8,648 nucleotides of DNA, taken from NCBI GenBank assembly GCA_046496815.1, contig JAWOGN010000039.1:1-8648 (forward strand), read 5' to 3'. The stretch comes from JAWOGN01 sp046496815. GTDB taxonomy: Bacteria > Desulfobacterota > DSM-4660 > Desulfatiglandales > Desulfatiglandaceae. Under the pieces are notes generated by a model that made no database searches, was not told the DNA's origin, and was given only the letters and a program-made list of their open reading frames with translations. Shown here piece after piece: positions 1 through 5,504 of this stretch. The translations under genes were made by a program, and so were the position numbers. How positions within the stretch are numbered: position 1 is the first letter of the stretch; each line of letters begins with the position of its first letter.

Positions 1-223
1 TCTTGCTTAACTCATTTTCAATAACAATGGATATATCCCTACGGATCCCAGCCATTTCATCGTCAATCATTCGTGAGATGTCTTTCCTGAGAGTGATATA
101 TTGGTCCCGTTTTCTTTGCTGAAAGTAGCGGAACAAAATCCCCGTCACCGCCAAAATCAAGACAAACCCAAAAATAAAAGCAGCGAGCGGATGACCTACA
201 TATTTCATGATTTGCGCTACCAT
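1..223 (-). CDS. Small membrane-anchored protein, N-terminal part (runs off the left edge)
   Basis: Seventy-four codons are visible from the ATG at 223; the 3' end lies outside the window. The start is set by CAGGAG six bases upstream (230-235). Residues 12-32 (PLAAFIFGFVLILAVTGILF) form one strong transmembrane helix. It is followed by a basic stretch (RYFQQRKRDQ) that predicts a cytoplasmic C-terminus. The remainder is charged and heptad-like (TLRKDISRMIDDEMAGIRRD), so a short coiled coil or amphipathic helix is likely. No family is recognised; single-pass proteins of this shape are often scaffold or regulatory proteins, but no function can be assigned. It is separated from the tRNA unit upstream by a terminator. 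Confidence 0.75.
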   Translation of the reverse strand, partial: MVAQIMKYVGHPLAAFIFGFVLILAVTGILFRYFQQRKRDQYITLRKDISRMIDDEMAGIRRDISIVIENELSK

Positions 224-406
224 TTCAGACTCCTGACTTTGACGGTCTTTTAAAAGGTCGTTACTTCCGTGTAGACCGGAGACCGGATCCTCCTTAACGG
301 ACCGAAAAGACTGGATTTCGCAGCCTATTCCGAACTCCGATCCGGTATTCGCCGGAACAACGTAAAACGGCGATATCCCGCTTTTTAAGCGTTCATCAAG
401 TCTTTG
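224..406. other. Leader/promoter region of the membrane protein gene, no ORF
   Basis: No open frame of useful length is present on either strand. Small hairpins are visible: CGCTT-TTT-AAGCG (379-391) and TCCGG-N6-CCGGA (341-356). There is a tandem 7-bp repeat GACCGGA x2 (274-287). On the minus strand TTGATG followed after 17 nt by ATATCG is only a weak promoter candidate. The region most likely holds the promoter and untranslated leader of the leftward gene. Confidence 0.4.
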
Positions 407-454
407 AACCAAACCAAAAACCCCCTGAGAAAGAAAGGAGGCAAACTCAGGGGG
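407..454 (-). terminator. Intrinsic terminator with a C-rich (anti-SD-like) loop
   Basis: A perfect 9-bp stem (CCCCCTGAG at 421-429, CTCAGGGGG at 446-454) is followed on the minus strand by TTTTTGGTTTGG (409-420). The opposite side has no T-run, so it acts leftward only. It closes the tRNA-Arg transcript and/or a short RNA from the trailer. The 16-nt loop (430-445) is unusually long and reads UUUGCCUCCUUUCUUU in the RNA. Confidence 0.8.
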
Positions 455-485
455 TCATAAAATGATGAGGATTTTGGTCCCCAAC
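407..485 (-). ncRNA. Candidate small RNA ending in an anti-SD-loop terminator hairpin
   Basis: A possible promoter on the minus strand (TTGTAA at 514-519, 16-nt spacer, TACAAA at 492-497) would start a transcript near 485. The predicted RNA of about 78 nt has a small 5' hairpin TTGG-GGA-CCAA, an AU-rich single-stranded linker, and the terminator hairpin at 421-454. The hairpin loop contains CCUCCUUUCU. The same RNA could also arise as the processed 3' trailer of tRNA-Arg. Both -35 and -10 boxes match consensus in only 4 of 6 positions, so this is inference. Confidence 0.3.
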
Positions 486-557
486 TGTCTCTTTGTACCA
501 CTTTGAACGGAGATTACAATAAAATAGTTTTTCACAGGAAAGGCGTTTTAAAAAAGC

Positions 558-634
558 TGGCGCGCCTGGGAGGACTCGGACCCCCGACCTGCGGATTAGA
601 AGTCCGCTGCTCTATCCAGCTGAGCTACAGGCGC
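558..634 (-). tRNA. tRNA-Arg (anticodon UCU)
   Basis: The gene folds as a full cloverleaf. The acceptor stem is GCGCCTG/CAGGCGC, the D arm GCTC...GAGC, and the anticodon stem GCGGA/TCCGC with loop CTTCTAA (anticodon TCT at 598-600). The T stem is GGGGG/CCTCC with one G-T pair, around the loop TCCGAGT. Discriminator G is followed by an encoded CCA (558-560). It reads AGA codons and will decode AGG by wobble. A T-run follows directly (551-556 region), and the perfect terminator lies about 100 bp further on. A TTAAGAAT box about 12 nt upstream of the 5' end could be part of its promoter. Confidence 0.96.
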
Positions 635-747
635 ATGTCTCTCAGTATTCTTAAATCATTTTGAAAAATATTTCATCTCAAACACGCCGAAATCCGTGCG
701 AGGGGCCGATGAATATCCCCGAGAGATCGTCCCGTCGGCATGCAAGT

Positions 748-2112
748 TCAAATTATTTTTTTGAGAAAAGTATTCGTAGGGGTAGACCCCCCATTCCCGC
801 TGAACACCTGCTTCAGCACGGCATTGGTGCGATTTTCCAGTTGACCCATTATTTCAGCGAGCGCTTTGAGACGGATGATGCTTTTTTTCGATTTCTCCTT
901 GTGAGGCAAATTCAAGGCAGGGTCTTCGAGAATCCGAATCAGACCGTTTAAGAGCCCAAGATCCGCATTTTCTATGTTTCGATAGATAAGATCGACCCAT
1001 TTTCTTTTGAGCCCTTCGGGCATCTCAGCATAGGCCCCGACAATCTCGGGATCACTTCCCAGGTGAAGGGAGCGCTTGAGCTGATCAATCCGTTGTCTCA
1101 CCTCATTTGCTTCGTTTTCACTGAGTGCTTCCGTCCCGAGCATTTCATTCCATCTGGCCTCGATCTGCATGGCAACCCACTTCTCCCCTTGCTCCGGAGG
1201 GAGTGAAAGATTCAAAAACTTGTTCTGTGTATGGATCAAATCCGCCACGGAACCTTTCGCCCCGTTTCCGATGTTGCTGAGCAGTCTTTCCAGCGCACAA
1301 ACGGCCTCACGCTTCATTTCTTTTTGATCCGAATGCTCCAGAAGGATTCGCTCCCATTGTTCTCGCAGAAATCCCAGTTCCAGCTTGATGAGCGAAAAAA
1401 TCAACCCTGACTTGGTAATGGCATTACGCAATGAATCCGCAAGGATGTTATAGGATTCCAGCTTTTCCCTGGCCAGCCGGTTCATGGTGTCCAGGGATTC
1501 CTGCCTCAACTGATAGGAAAGAAGTTCCGTCCCCAAGGATCGGGACAGGCTCTTTATGATACGGGTCTCAGGGCTATCTATCCGAATGGTTTTCGGCAAA
1601 AAATGGATTTTGATCACTGCGATGACAACATATTCAGAGTTCCGCCACAGGACTTCCCCCTTCGCATTTCTCGAGCAATTCAATTCCTGACCGTCCTCTG
1701 CGTACAAATGCTGTTTTCGGATCAGGACCGGCTCCATGTGATGAAAATCCTCCCACACGCCCTTTAGCTGCAGACTGACACTTCGAATGTCGTTGGTTGG
1801 GTCTTCCGCGGTCCAGCTTCTCTGCTTTTCCACACACCATCCCATTGCTTCCAAGGGCCGACCCGGCTCGTCTCTGTACTCGGTAAAGGGTTTTCCCGGC
1901 GGGTTATATTCCGATTTTTCAGGAAGTCCCCAAGCGATATCTTTTTTGCTCTGATCAATGACCCCGGAGGTGATCCGCTTTGCAATCATTTCGGGCGGCT
2001 TGCCGATCAGGTATACCGTACCTTTAAAGGCGTTGGGAAGGCAGAGCAGGATGGTCTCGATTATTTTCTTGCACGCCTGCTCTAAAAGCCTCTCATCAAT
2101 TTCGATTGTCAA
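748..2112 (-). CDS. Histidine-kinase-like protein without acceptor His or ATPase domain (hypothetical)
   Basis: The protein has 454 residues. Residues about 25-200 look like a divergent GAF/PAS-type sensor, with a strand at TVYLIGKPPE, a WTAEDPTNDIRSV motif (100-112) and HHMEPVLIRK (124-133). From 200 to 260 a long helix (QLRQESLDTMNRLAREKLE) leads into LADSLRNAITKSG (224-236). This matches the spacing of a HisKA H-box, but Ser replaces the acceptor His (compare LAHELRTPL). The C-terminal 200 residues are helical, with no N, G1 or G2 boxes. No signal peptide or transmembrane segment is present, so it is cytoplasmic. The start is TTG: an in-frame TGA lies eight codons upstream, and AGGA sits nine bases before the TTG. 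The next in-frame ATG is codon 42. A scaffold or phosphorelay modulator is possible. The function is unknown. Confidence 0.8.
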   Translation of the reverse strand: MTIEIDERLLEQACKKIIETILLCLPNAFKGTVYLIGKPPEMIAKRITSGVIDQSKKDIAWGLPEKSEYNPPGKPFTEYRDEPGRPLEAMGWCVEKQRSWTAEDPTNDIRSVSLQLKGVWEDFHHMEPVLIRKQHLYAEDGQELNCSRNAKGEVLWRNSEYVVIAVIKIHFLPKTIRIDSPETRIIKSLSRSLGTELLSYQLRQESLDTMNRLAREKLESYNILADSLRNAITKSGLIFSLIKLELGFLREQWERILLEHSDQKEMKREAVCALERLLSNIGNGAKGSVADLIHTQNKFLNLSLPPEQGEKWVAMQIEARWNEMLGTEALSENEANEVRQRIDQLKRSLHLGSDPEIVGAYAEMPEGLKRKWVDLIYRNIENADLGLLNGLIRILEDPALNLPHKEKSKKSIIRLKALAEIMGQLENRTNAVLKQVFSGNGGSTPTNTFLKKII

Positions 2113-2170
2113 GTGTATGTGTCCTCGCGCTTTTCATTCCCTTCAAACCCACTTCGGCGCATATTTTCAA

Positions 2171-2249
2171 GCTCCGGGTATTGAACCCGAATCGCGCCCC
2201 CGCCGCCTCATGCGGCCTGGGAAACCTCACCGCCCCGCCGTTACAGCGG
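2171..2249 (-). other. GC-rich structured 5' leader of the kinase-like gene
   Basis: This sits between the promoter at 2274-2302 and the TTG start at 2112. Three hairpins are visible: CGGGT-ATTGA-ACCCG (2175-2189), GCCGC-CTCAT-GCGGC (2202-2216) and CCGC-N7-GCGG (2235-2249). On the transcribed strand the first reads GGGTTCAATACCC, which matches a tRNA T-arm, but no D arm or acceptor stem accompanies it. The block is much more GC-rich than its flanks. It could be a regulatory leader or a decayed RNA gene; it matches no riboswitch I know. Confidence 0.4.
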
Positions 2250-2273
2250 AGATACAATCTGAATTGAATGGTG

Positions 2274-2302
2274 ATACTGTACAGTTTCTTTTGATTTGTC
2301 AA
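2274..2302 (-). promoter_or_regulatory. Sigma-70-type promoter for the kinase-like gene
   Basis: The -35 box is a perfect TTGACA (2297-2302, read on the minus strand). A 17-nt spacer separates it from CAGTAT (2274-2279); TACAGT with a 15-nt spacer is an alternative. The predicted transcript has a leader of about 150 nt. Confidence 0.55.
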
Positions 2303-2317
2303 TAGGAAATCCCTGTC

Positions 2318-2345
2318 TTGACAATCCTTCATCGGCATGTCAAAT
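2318..2345 (+). promoter_or_regulatory. Sigma-70-type promoter for the PAC2 gene
   Basis: A perfect TTGACA (2318-2323) is followed after 16 nt by TCAAAT (2340-2345). Its -35 lies only 15 bp from the -35 of the opposite promoter. An inverted repeat CCTTCAT/ATGAAGG (2326-2332 and 2353-2359) brackets the -10 and could be an operator. Transcription would start near 2352, right at the likely ATG. Confidence 0.55.
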
Positions 2346-2352
2346 ACCATCT

Positions 2353-3219
2353 ATGAAGGGCCACGGGATTCATATCAAGCGACTTCCTGAAATGAAGCGG
2401 GGAGTTCTCATTGCAGGATTCGACGGATGGGGCAATGCCTTGGACGTTTCAAACGGAATGGTCTCCTATTTGATCCGAAAGCTTAAGGCCCGGTATTTCG
2501 CCGACTTCAATTGCGATCTCTTCTACCGCTTTGATGAAACACGGCCTTTCGCCATGATTGCGCAGGGGGCTCTGAAAAAGGTTTCCCCACCCGCCGCCGC
2601 TTTCCATGTCGAGCCGAATCCTTCAAGTGAAAATACGCTTGTCATTCTGAAGGCCAATGAACCGCACCTTCAATGGTATCGGTTCGTGGACGAATTATGT
2701 TCCTTCTGCGAGACATTGCGTATTGAGAAAATCATAACCCTGGGAAGCATGTATGACGGCGTGCTTCATTCCGATAGACTCATCTCCGGCATTGCATCCG
2801 ATGAGGACCTCTTATCGATATTGAAACAGCGGAATGTGATTCCAATCGACTATCAGGGGCCGAGTGCCATTCATTCCCTCATACAGCTTCAGGGCCAAAA
2901 GCGGGGGTTTCAATGCATCAGTTTGTGGTGCCACTGCCCTTATTATCTTCAAGGAATTACACACTTCGGCATGCTGTCACACCTCGCGCATTTGCTTTCA
3001 TACGTTGGAGATTTCAAAATCGATACCGCCGAGCTGGATCAGCGATGGAAGGAGTTGAATCTGCAGATTCAGCATCTCATAGAAAAAAACACGGAACTGC
3101 GGACCCTCATCAATGAACTCCGGAAAGCAAAGGTGAGGGGATCCTGGGCAAGTATGAAGGAATCAGAACGAAAAAGTGAAAAGATTATCCAACTGAAAGA
3201 TTTCTTGGAGCCGAAATAG
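2353..3219 (+). CDS. PAC2-family protein (proteasome assembly chaperone-like fold)
   Basis: The protein has 288 residues from this ATG. The N-terminal pattern IHIKRLPEMKRGVLIAGFDG then WGNALDVS is typical of PAC2 (PF09754): a short strand, a loop, then the hydrophobic strand with G(F/W)xGWGNA. ITLGSMYDGVLH (near 127-139) and the ALxxGITHFGMLSHLA-like segment (YLQGITHFGMLSHLAHLLSY, near 198-217) also fit the family. The C-terminal 60 residues are charged and coiled-coil-like. Archaeal and actinobacterial members are called proteasome chaperone homologues; the role in organisms without a 20S proteasome is unknown. The start was chosen because the family usually has about ten residues before the GFDGWGN strand. 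ATG 2392 and an upstream TTG at 2296 are alternatives. No SD precedes either ATG. Confidence 0.78.
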   Translation: MKGHGIHIKRLPEMKRGVLIAGFDGWGNALDVSNGMVSYLIRKLKARYFADFNCDLFYRFDETRPFAMIAQGALKKVSPPAAAFHVEPNPSSENTLVILKANEPHLQWYRFVDELCSFCETLRIEKIITLGSMYDGVLHSDRLISGIASDEDLLSILKQRNVIPIDYQGPSAIHSLIQLQGQKRGFQCISLWCHCPYYLQGITHFGMLSHLAHLLSYVGDFKIDTAELDQRWKELNLQIQHLIEKNTELRTLINELRKAKVRGSWASMKESERKSEKIIQLKDFLEPK

Positions 3220-3224
3220 CTCAT

Positions 3225-3980
3225 TCAAATCGATAATTCGGCTGTTTTTCTTTTCACCGCATCCACGAGGTCTGAAATGATGGTTCCGGCACTCCCCTGA
3301 AGAAAAACATCGGTGACGGTGTCCGTTAGGTGGGTGCGCTCCATGTTAATTTCAATTATCCTTGCACCGTTTCGCTTGGCAATGGCCGGGATGCTGTTGG
3401 CAGGGGAAACGACGGCTGAGGTTCCCGCCACCAGCAATGCTTGGGCCGCAGAGGCAAGCTGAAAGGAACGGCTCAAAGCGTCTTGTGGAATGGCCTCCCC
3501 AAAAAACACCACATCCGGCTTCAGAATCTTCCCGCAGTCACATCGTGGAGGATACTGGTTTCGCCTGTCTTCGCTCAGATATCCTCTTCCACACCAAAGA
3601 CATGACAGCGTGCTTGAGTTCCCATGATATTCAATGACGTTCTTGGAGCCGCCTCTCTGGTGCAGATTGTCGACGTTCTGCGTGACGATCCAGTGAAGGC
3701 AGCCCATTCTCTCCAGCTCACCCATTCCCAAATGGGCTTTGTTGGGTTTCGCGTCACTGATCAAATCATCCATTTCGCGAAGCATCTCCCAGACCATTTC
3801 GGGCCGGGCCCTGAAGGCGTCGATTGCGGCATACTCCGCCGGATCATACTTGGACCAGAGGCCTTGCGCACTCCTGAAATCCGGGATACCCGACTCCACC
3901 GAAACACCCGCGCCTGTCAGCGCCAGGGTCAACTCGGACTTTCCGATGATGTCCGCACTCTGTTCAATCAGGTTTTGCAT
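3225..3980 (-). CDS. cobB: Sir2-family NAD-dependent protein deacetylase (sirtuin)
   Basis: At 251 residues this is a full-length bacterial sirtuin. It removes acyl groups from lysines using NAD+. All core motifs are present: GAGVSVESGIPDFRS (23-37), TQNVDNLHQRGG (100-111), catalytic His119 in EYHG, a zinc set Cys127/Cys130/Cys147/Cys149, KPDVVFFGE (154-162), GTSAVVSPAN (186-195) and IIEINME (208-214). The Tyr-x-x-Arg pair that marks SIRT5/CobB-type desuccinylases is not seen; the equivalent stretch is VWEMLREMDD (63-72). Plain deacetylase activity is therefore more likely. Its ATG has only a weak GGA upstream. It lies 81 bp after the CooT-family gene on the same strand and may be cotranscribed. 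Its 3' end faces the PAC2 gene with 5 bp between stops. The cobB symbol is by family only. Confidence 0.95.
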   Translation of the reverse strand: MQNLIEQSADIIGKSELTLALTGAGVSVESGIPDFRSAQGLWSKYDPAEYAAIDAFRARPEMVWEMLREMDDLISDAKPNKAHLGMGELERMGCLHWIVTQNVDNLHQRGGSKNVIEYHGNSSTLSCLWCGRGYLSEDRRNQYPPRCDCGKILKPDVVFFGEAIPQDALSRSFQLASAAQALLVAGTSAVVSPANSIPAIAKRNGARIIEINMERTHLTDTVTDVFLQGSAGTIISDLVDAVKRKTAELSI

Positions 3981-4061
3981 CGCTCATTTTCCGATCAACG
4001 TTCTCATCTTCACCGCGGAGCGCCGGCCGGATGATGGTTAACCGCTTGAGTTTCCACCCTT

Positions 4062-4250
4062 TCACGTCGCTTCGAATAAAATCTTCCTTTCGGCATTGTT
4101 ATACTGTTTAAGCCGTGCCTTGAGAATTTTCTGTTCCCCGAAAATGCTGACAAGTCTGACCTCATCTCCTTCCAAGTCGACCAGGTCGACGTTTTCCAGG
4201 ACCATTTCTTCCTTTCCGTCTTTCAGGATAAATGCATGGGCTTCACACAT
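4062..4250 (-). CDS. CooT-family nickel-binding protein
   Basis: Sixty-two residues starting MCEAHAFILKDGKEEMVLEN match the CooT family (PF10133), which was earlier annotated as RNA-binding. Hallmarks are Cys2 right after the initiator Met, the VLENVDLVDLEGDEVRL core and IFGEQKILKA. In Rhodospirillum rubrum CooT, Cys2 takes part in Ni(II) binding and the protein assists nickel supply to CO dehydrogenase. The ATG at 4250 is preferred over a GTG at 4268: GAGG lies six bases upstream, and only this start places Cys at position 2. No CO dehydrogenase gene is visible nearby, so the client nickel enzyme is unknown. It lies 30 bp after the helical protein gene in an apparent operon. Confidence 0.88.
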   Translation of the reverse strand: MCEAHAFILKDGKEEMVLENVDLVDLEGDEVRLVSIFGEQKILKARLKQYNNAERKILFEAT

Positions 4251-4256
4251 ATTCAA

Positions 4257-4262
4257 CCTCGC
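4257..4262 (-). promoter_or_regulatory. RBS deciding the CooT-family start
   Basis: GCGAGG on the minus strand lies six bases before ATG 4250 and inside the longer GTG-initiated frame. It favours the short form, in which Cys is residue 2. Confidence 0.6.
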
Positions 4263-4280
4263 GATCACATATCAACGTTT

Positions 4281-4484
4281 TTAAGTCTCGAGTGCTTTAA
4301 GTGCTTCGCGCAAACACGCGGTGCTTTTGGAATTCAACGATATCATTTCTCGAAGATGTTCCGCACTTTCCTTTTTGTTCGCATCTTCCAGTTGTTCGGC
4401 AAACATCTCATATTCTTCTTGATGATGATCATTGTGCGTGATCCAATGTTCAAGTCTGATTTTCGCCTTTTCAATGAAATCCAT
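4281..4484 (-). CDS. Small His-rich helical protein, first gene of the CooT operon
   Basis: Sixty-seven residues, almost entirely alpha-helical and charged, with no membrane segment. A distinctive LEHWITHNDHHQEEYEMFAE segment (11-30) puts four histidines (13, 17, 20, 21) on the first helix. A single Cys lies at residue 57 (STACLREAL). The pattern resembles a metal-binding or helical-hairpin protein, and the CooT partner makes nickel handling a reasonable guess, but this is inference. The start is firm: GGAGG (4492-4496) lies seven bases before ATG. A TATAAT box is 50 bp upstream. I recall similar small helical proteins next to cooT-like genes in anaerobes, but cannot name the family with certainty. 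Confidence 0.85.
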   Translation of the reverse strand: MDFIEKAKIRLEHWITHNDHHQEEYEMFAEQLEDANKKESAEHLREMISLNSKSTACLREALKALET

Positions 4485-4500
4485 ATCAATTCCTCCCTGT

Positions 4501-4512
4501 TCAGCATGCTGA
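4501..4512. repeat. 12-bp perfect palindrome in the leader of the helical protein/CooT operon
   Basis: TCAGCATGCTGA lies between the predicted transcription start (about 4529) and the RBS (4492-4496). It is too short-looped to be a good RNA hairpin and could be an operator for a dimeric repressor. Confidence 0.35.
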
Positions 4513-4536
4513 AAACCGCCCGGAGCGATTCAGATA

Positions 4537-4565
4537 ATTATATACCCCCGTTTTGCAAACCGAAA
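4537..4565 (-). promoter_or_regulatory. Promoter of the helical protein/CooT operon
   Basis: A perfect TATAAT -10 (4537-4542) sits within GTATATAATTATC on the minus strand. The -35 at 17-nt spacing (TTTCGG, 4560-4565) is poor, which suggests an activator-dependent or weak promoter. The leader would be about 45 nt. Confidence 0.5.
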
Positions 4566-4869
4566 ACCCCGTCAATCGTGAGGCCGAATTGAAAGGGGCA
4601 ACCCGTGCAAGGCATTCAAATGTCATAGGTGTACTATTTTTACGTTAAGCAATCCCCAATGCCGTGTCAATTGAAATTACAGCGCACGCGCAGTCGGATT
4701 TGCAATTCAAGCGCATTCGATGGAGCAATGATCCTCTATGTCATGACCGCCGCGCACGACGTGGCCGGGATCGTGACAGTCAAACCGTTCCCGCTGAAAC
4801 TCATCTTTCATTCGTGCGTGTTTCATTCGGGAGTGAATGCAATTCAGGGTCTTGCCTTCCATAAAGCTG
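4566..4869. other. About 300 bp without a convincing gene
   Basis: Frames of 60-80 codons are open on both strands but lack SD sites, recognisable motifs and clear coding character. A 9-bp direct repeat TGCAATTCA occurs near 4700 and 4838, and a small hairpin CATTC-N6-GAATG lies at 4824-4839. On the minus strand TTGACA-17-TAACGT around 4630-4670 is a weak promoter. The stretch may hold a decayed gene, an untranslated RNA or regulatory DNA for the flanking divergent genes. Confidence 0.4.
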
Positions 4870-4898
4870 TTGACTGAAAACCCCCGGCAGGCTAATAT
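4870..4898 (+). promoter_or_regulatory. Strong sigma-70-type promoter for the response regulator
   Basis: TTGACT (4870-4875), a 17-nt spacer and TAATAT (4893-4898) give a near-consensus promoter. Transcription would begin near 4905, leaving a leader of about 30 nt. Confidence 0.72.
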
Positions 4899-4922
4899 CA
4901 ACGCAAAAACGCTAATGTGCTC

Positions 4923-4928
4923 GGGAGG
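4923..4928 (+). promoter_or_regulatory. RBS deciding the response-regulator start
   Basis: GGGAGG lies six bases before ATG 4935. It rules out the GTG at 4917, which would place this site inside the coding region. Confidence 0.75.
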
Positions 4929-4934
4929 CCGAAG

Positions 4935-5453
4935 ATGCAGGACACATTGAAGGGAAAACGGGTTTTGATCGTGGATGACGAAGCGGACATCTTGGAGACA
5001 TTAAAGGAGCTGCTGGACATGTGTCTCATCGACACCGCCCCAAATTTTGAAACGGCTCAAAAATTTCTCAAAAAAAACACGTACGACGCGGCGATACTCG
5101 ATATCATGGGGGTCAGGGGTTACGATCTCTTAAAGCTCGCCACGGAAAAAGAAATCCCGGCCCTCATGCTCACCGCGCATGCCCTCAGTCCGGAAAACCT
5201 CGTGAAATCCATCAAAGAGGGGGCCCGGTCTTACGTTCCCAAAGACAAAATATCTGATATTCCCACTTTTCTGGAAGATATTTTGAAAAACCGTGAGGAA
5301 AGCATCGAAAGGCAAGGCATCTGGTTTGCCAGGCTCAAGCCGTTTTTTGACAAAAAATTCGGGACCGGCTGGAGAAAAGAGCATAAAGACTTCTGGAAGG
5401 AATTCGATGAGACGTATCGTGTTGGAAAGGACGAAATCGAGAAAATGATGTAG
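4935..5453 (+). CDS. Receiver-domain response regulator with short non-DNA-binding tail
   Basis: The protein has 172 residues. Residues 1-125 form a complete REC domain: acidic pair Asp14/Asp15 in VLIVDDEADI, phospho-acceptor Asp56 in AAILDIMG, Thr80 in ALMLTA, and Lys103 in YVPKDK. The last 50 residues (roughly 120-172) hold no helix-turn-helix, GGDEF, HD or other standard output. They are rich in aromatic and basic residues (WFARLKPFFDKKFGTGW, then FWKEFDETYRV). This looks like a small specific interaction domain, so output is probably by protein contact. The gene has its own strong promoter and converges on the histidine kinase gene 51 bp away. The two may be partners, but opposite strands and lack of cotranscription leave this unproved. 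Confidence 0.9.
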   Translation: MQDTLKGKRVLIVDDEADILETLKELLDMCLIDTAPNFETAQKFLKKNTYDAAILDIMGVRGYDLLKLATEKEIPALMLTAHALSPENLVKSIKEGARSYVPKDKISDIPTFLEDILKNREESIERQGIWFARLKPFFDKKFGTGWRKEHKDFWKEFDETYRVGKDEIEKMM

Positions 5454-5504
5454 CCGGCTTGCGTGTGATGCGCCACTCAGGGCCCCGCCGGATCCCATCG
5501 AGGG

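Noticed and set aside
661..951. 96-codon plus-strand frame
   Set aside because: It overlaps the 3' end of the kinase-like gene, has no SD and is rich in Arg/Pro in a way typical of antisense frames.
2140..2260. A tRNA gene on the minus strand
   Set aside because: A T-arm-like hairpin is present, but no D arm, no acceptor pairing, and the 7-nt loop that can be drawn (CATGAGG) lacks the U33.
1958..2350. Open frames on both strands through the GC-rich leader
   Set aside because: They are created by high GC in the leader, have no recognisable domain and conflict with the promoters and start of the kinase-like gene.
4592..4610. Second sigma-54 site (AGGGGCAACCCGTGCA)
   Set aside because: The GG/GC spacing fits, but the flanking bases do not (AGGG and GTGC for TGGC and TTGC).
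4629..4901. Frames of 64-82 codons on both strands
   Set aside because: No SD, no motif, and both strands are equally open; one overlaps the response-regulator promoter.
5454..5504. Bidirectional terminator between the regulator and kinase genes
   Set aside because: Only a CCGGC/GCCGG pair with a long loop is visible, and there is no T-run on either side.
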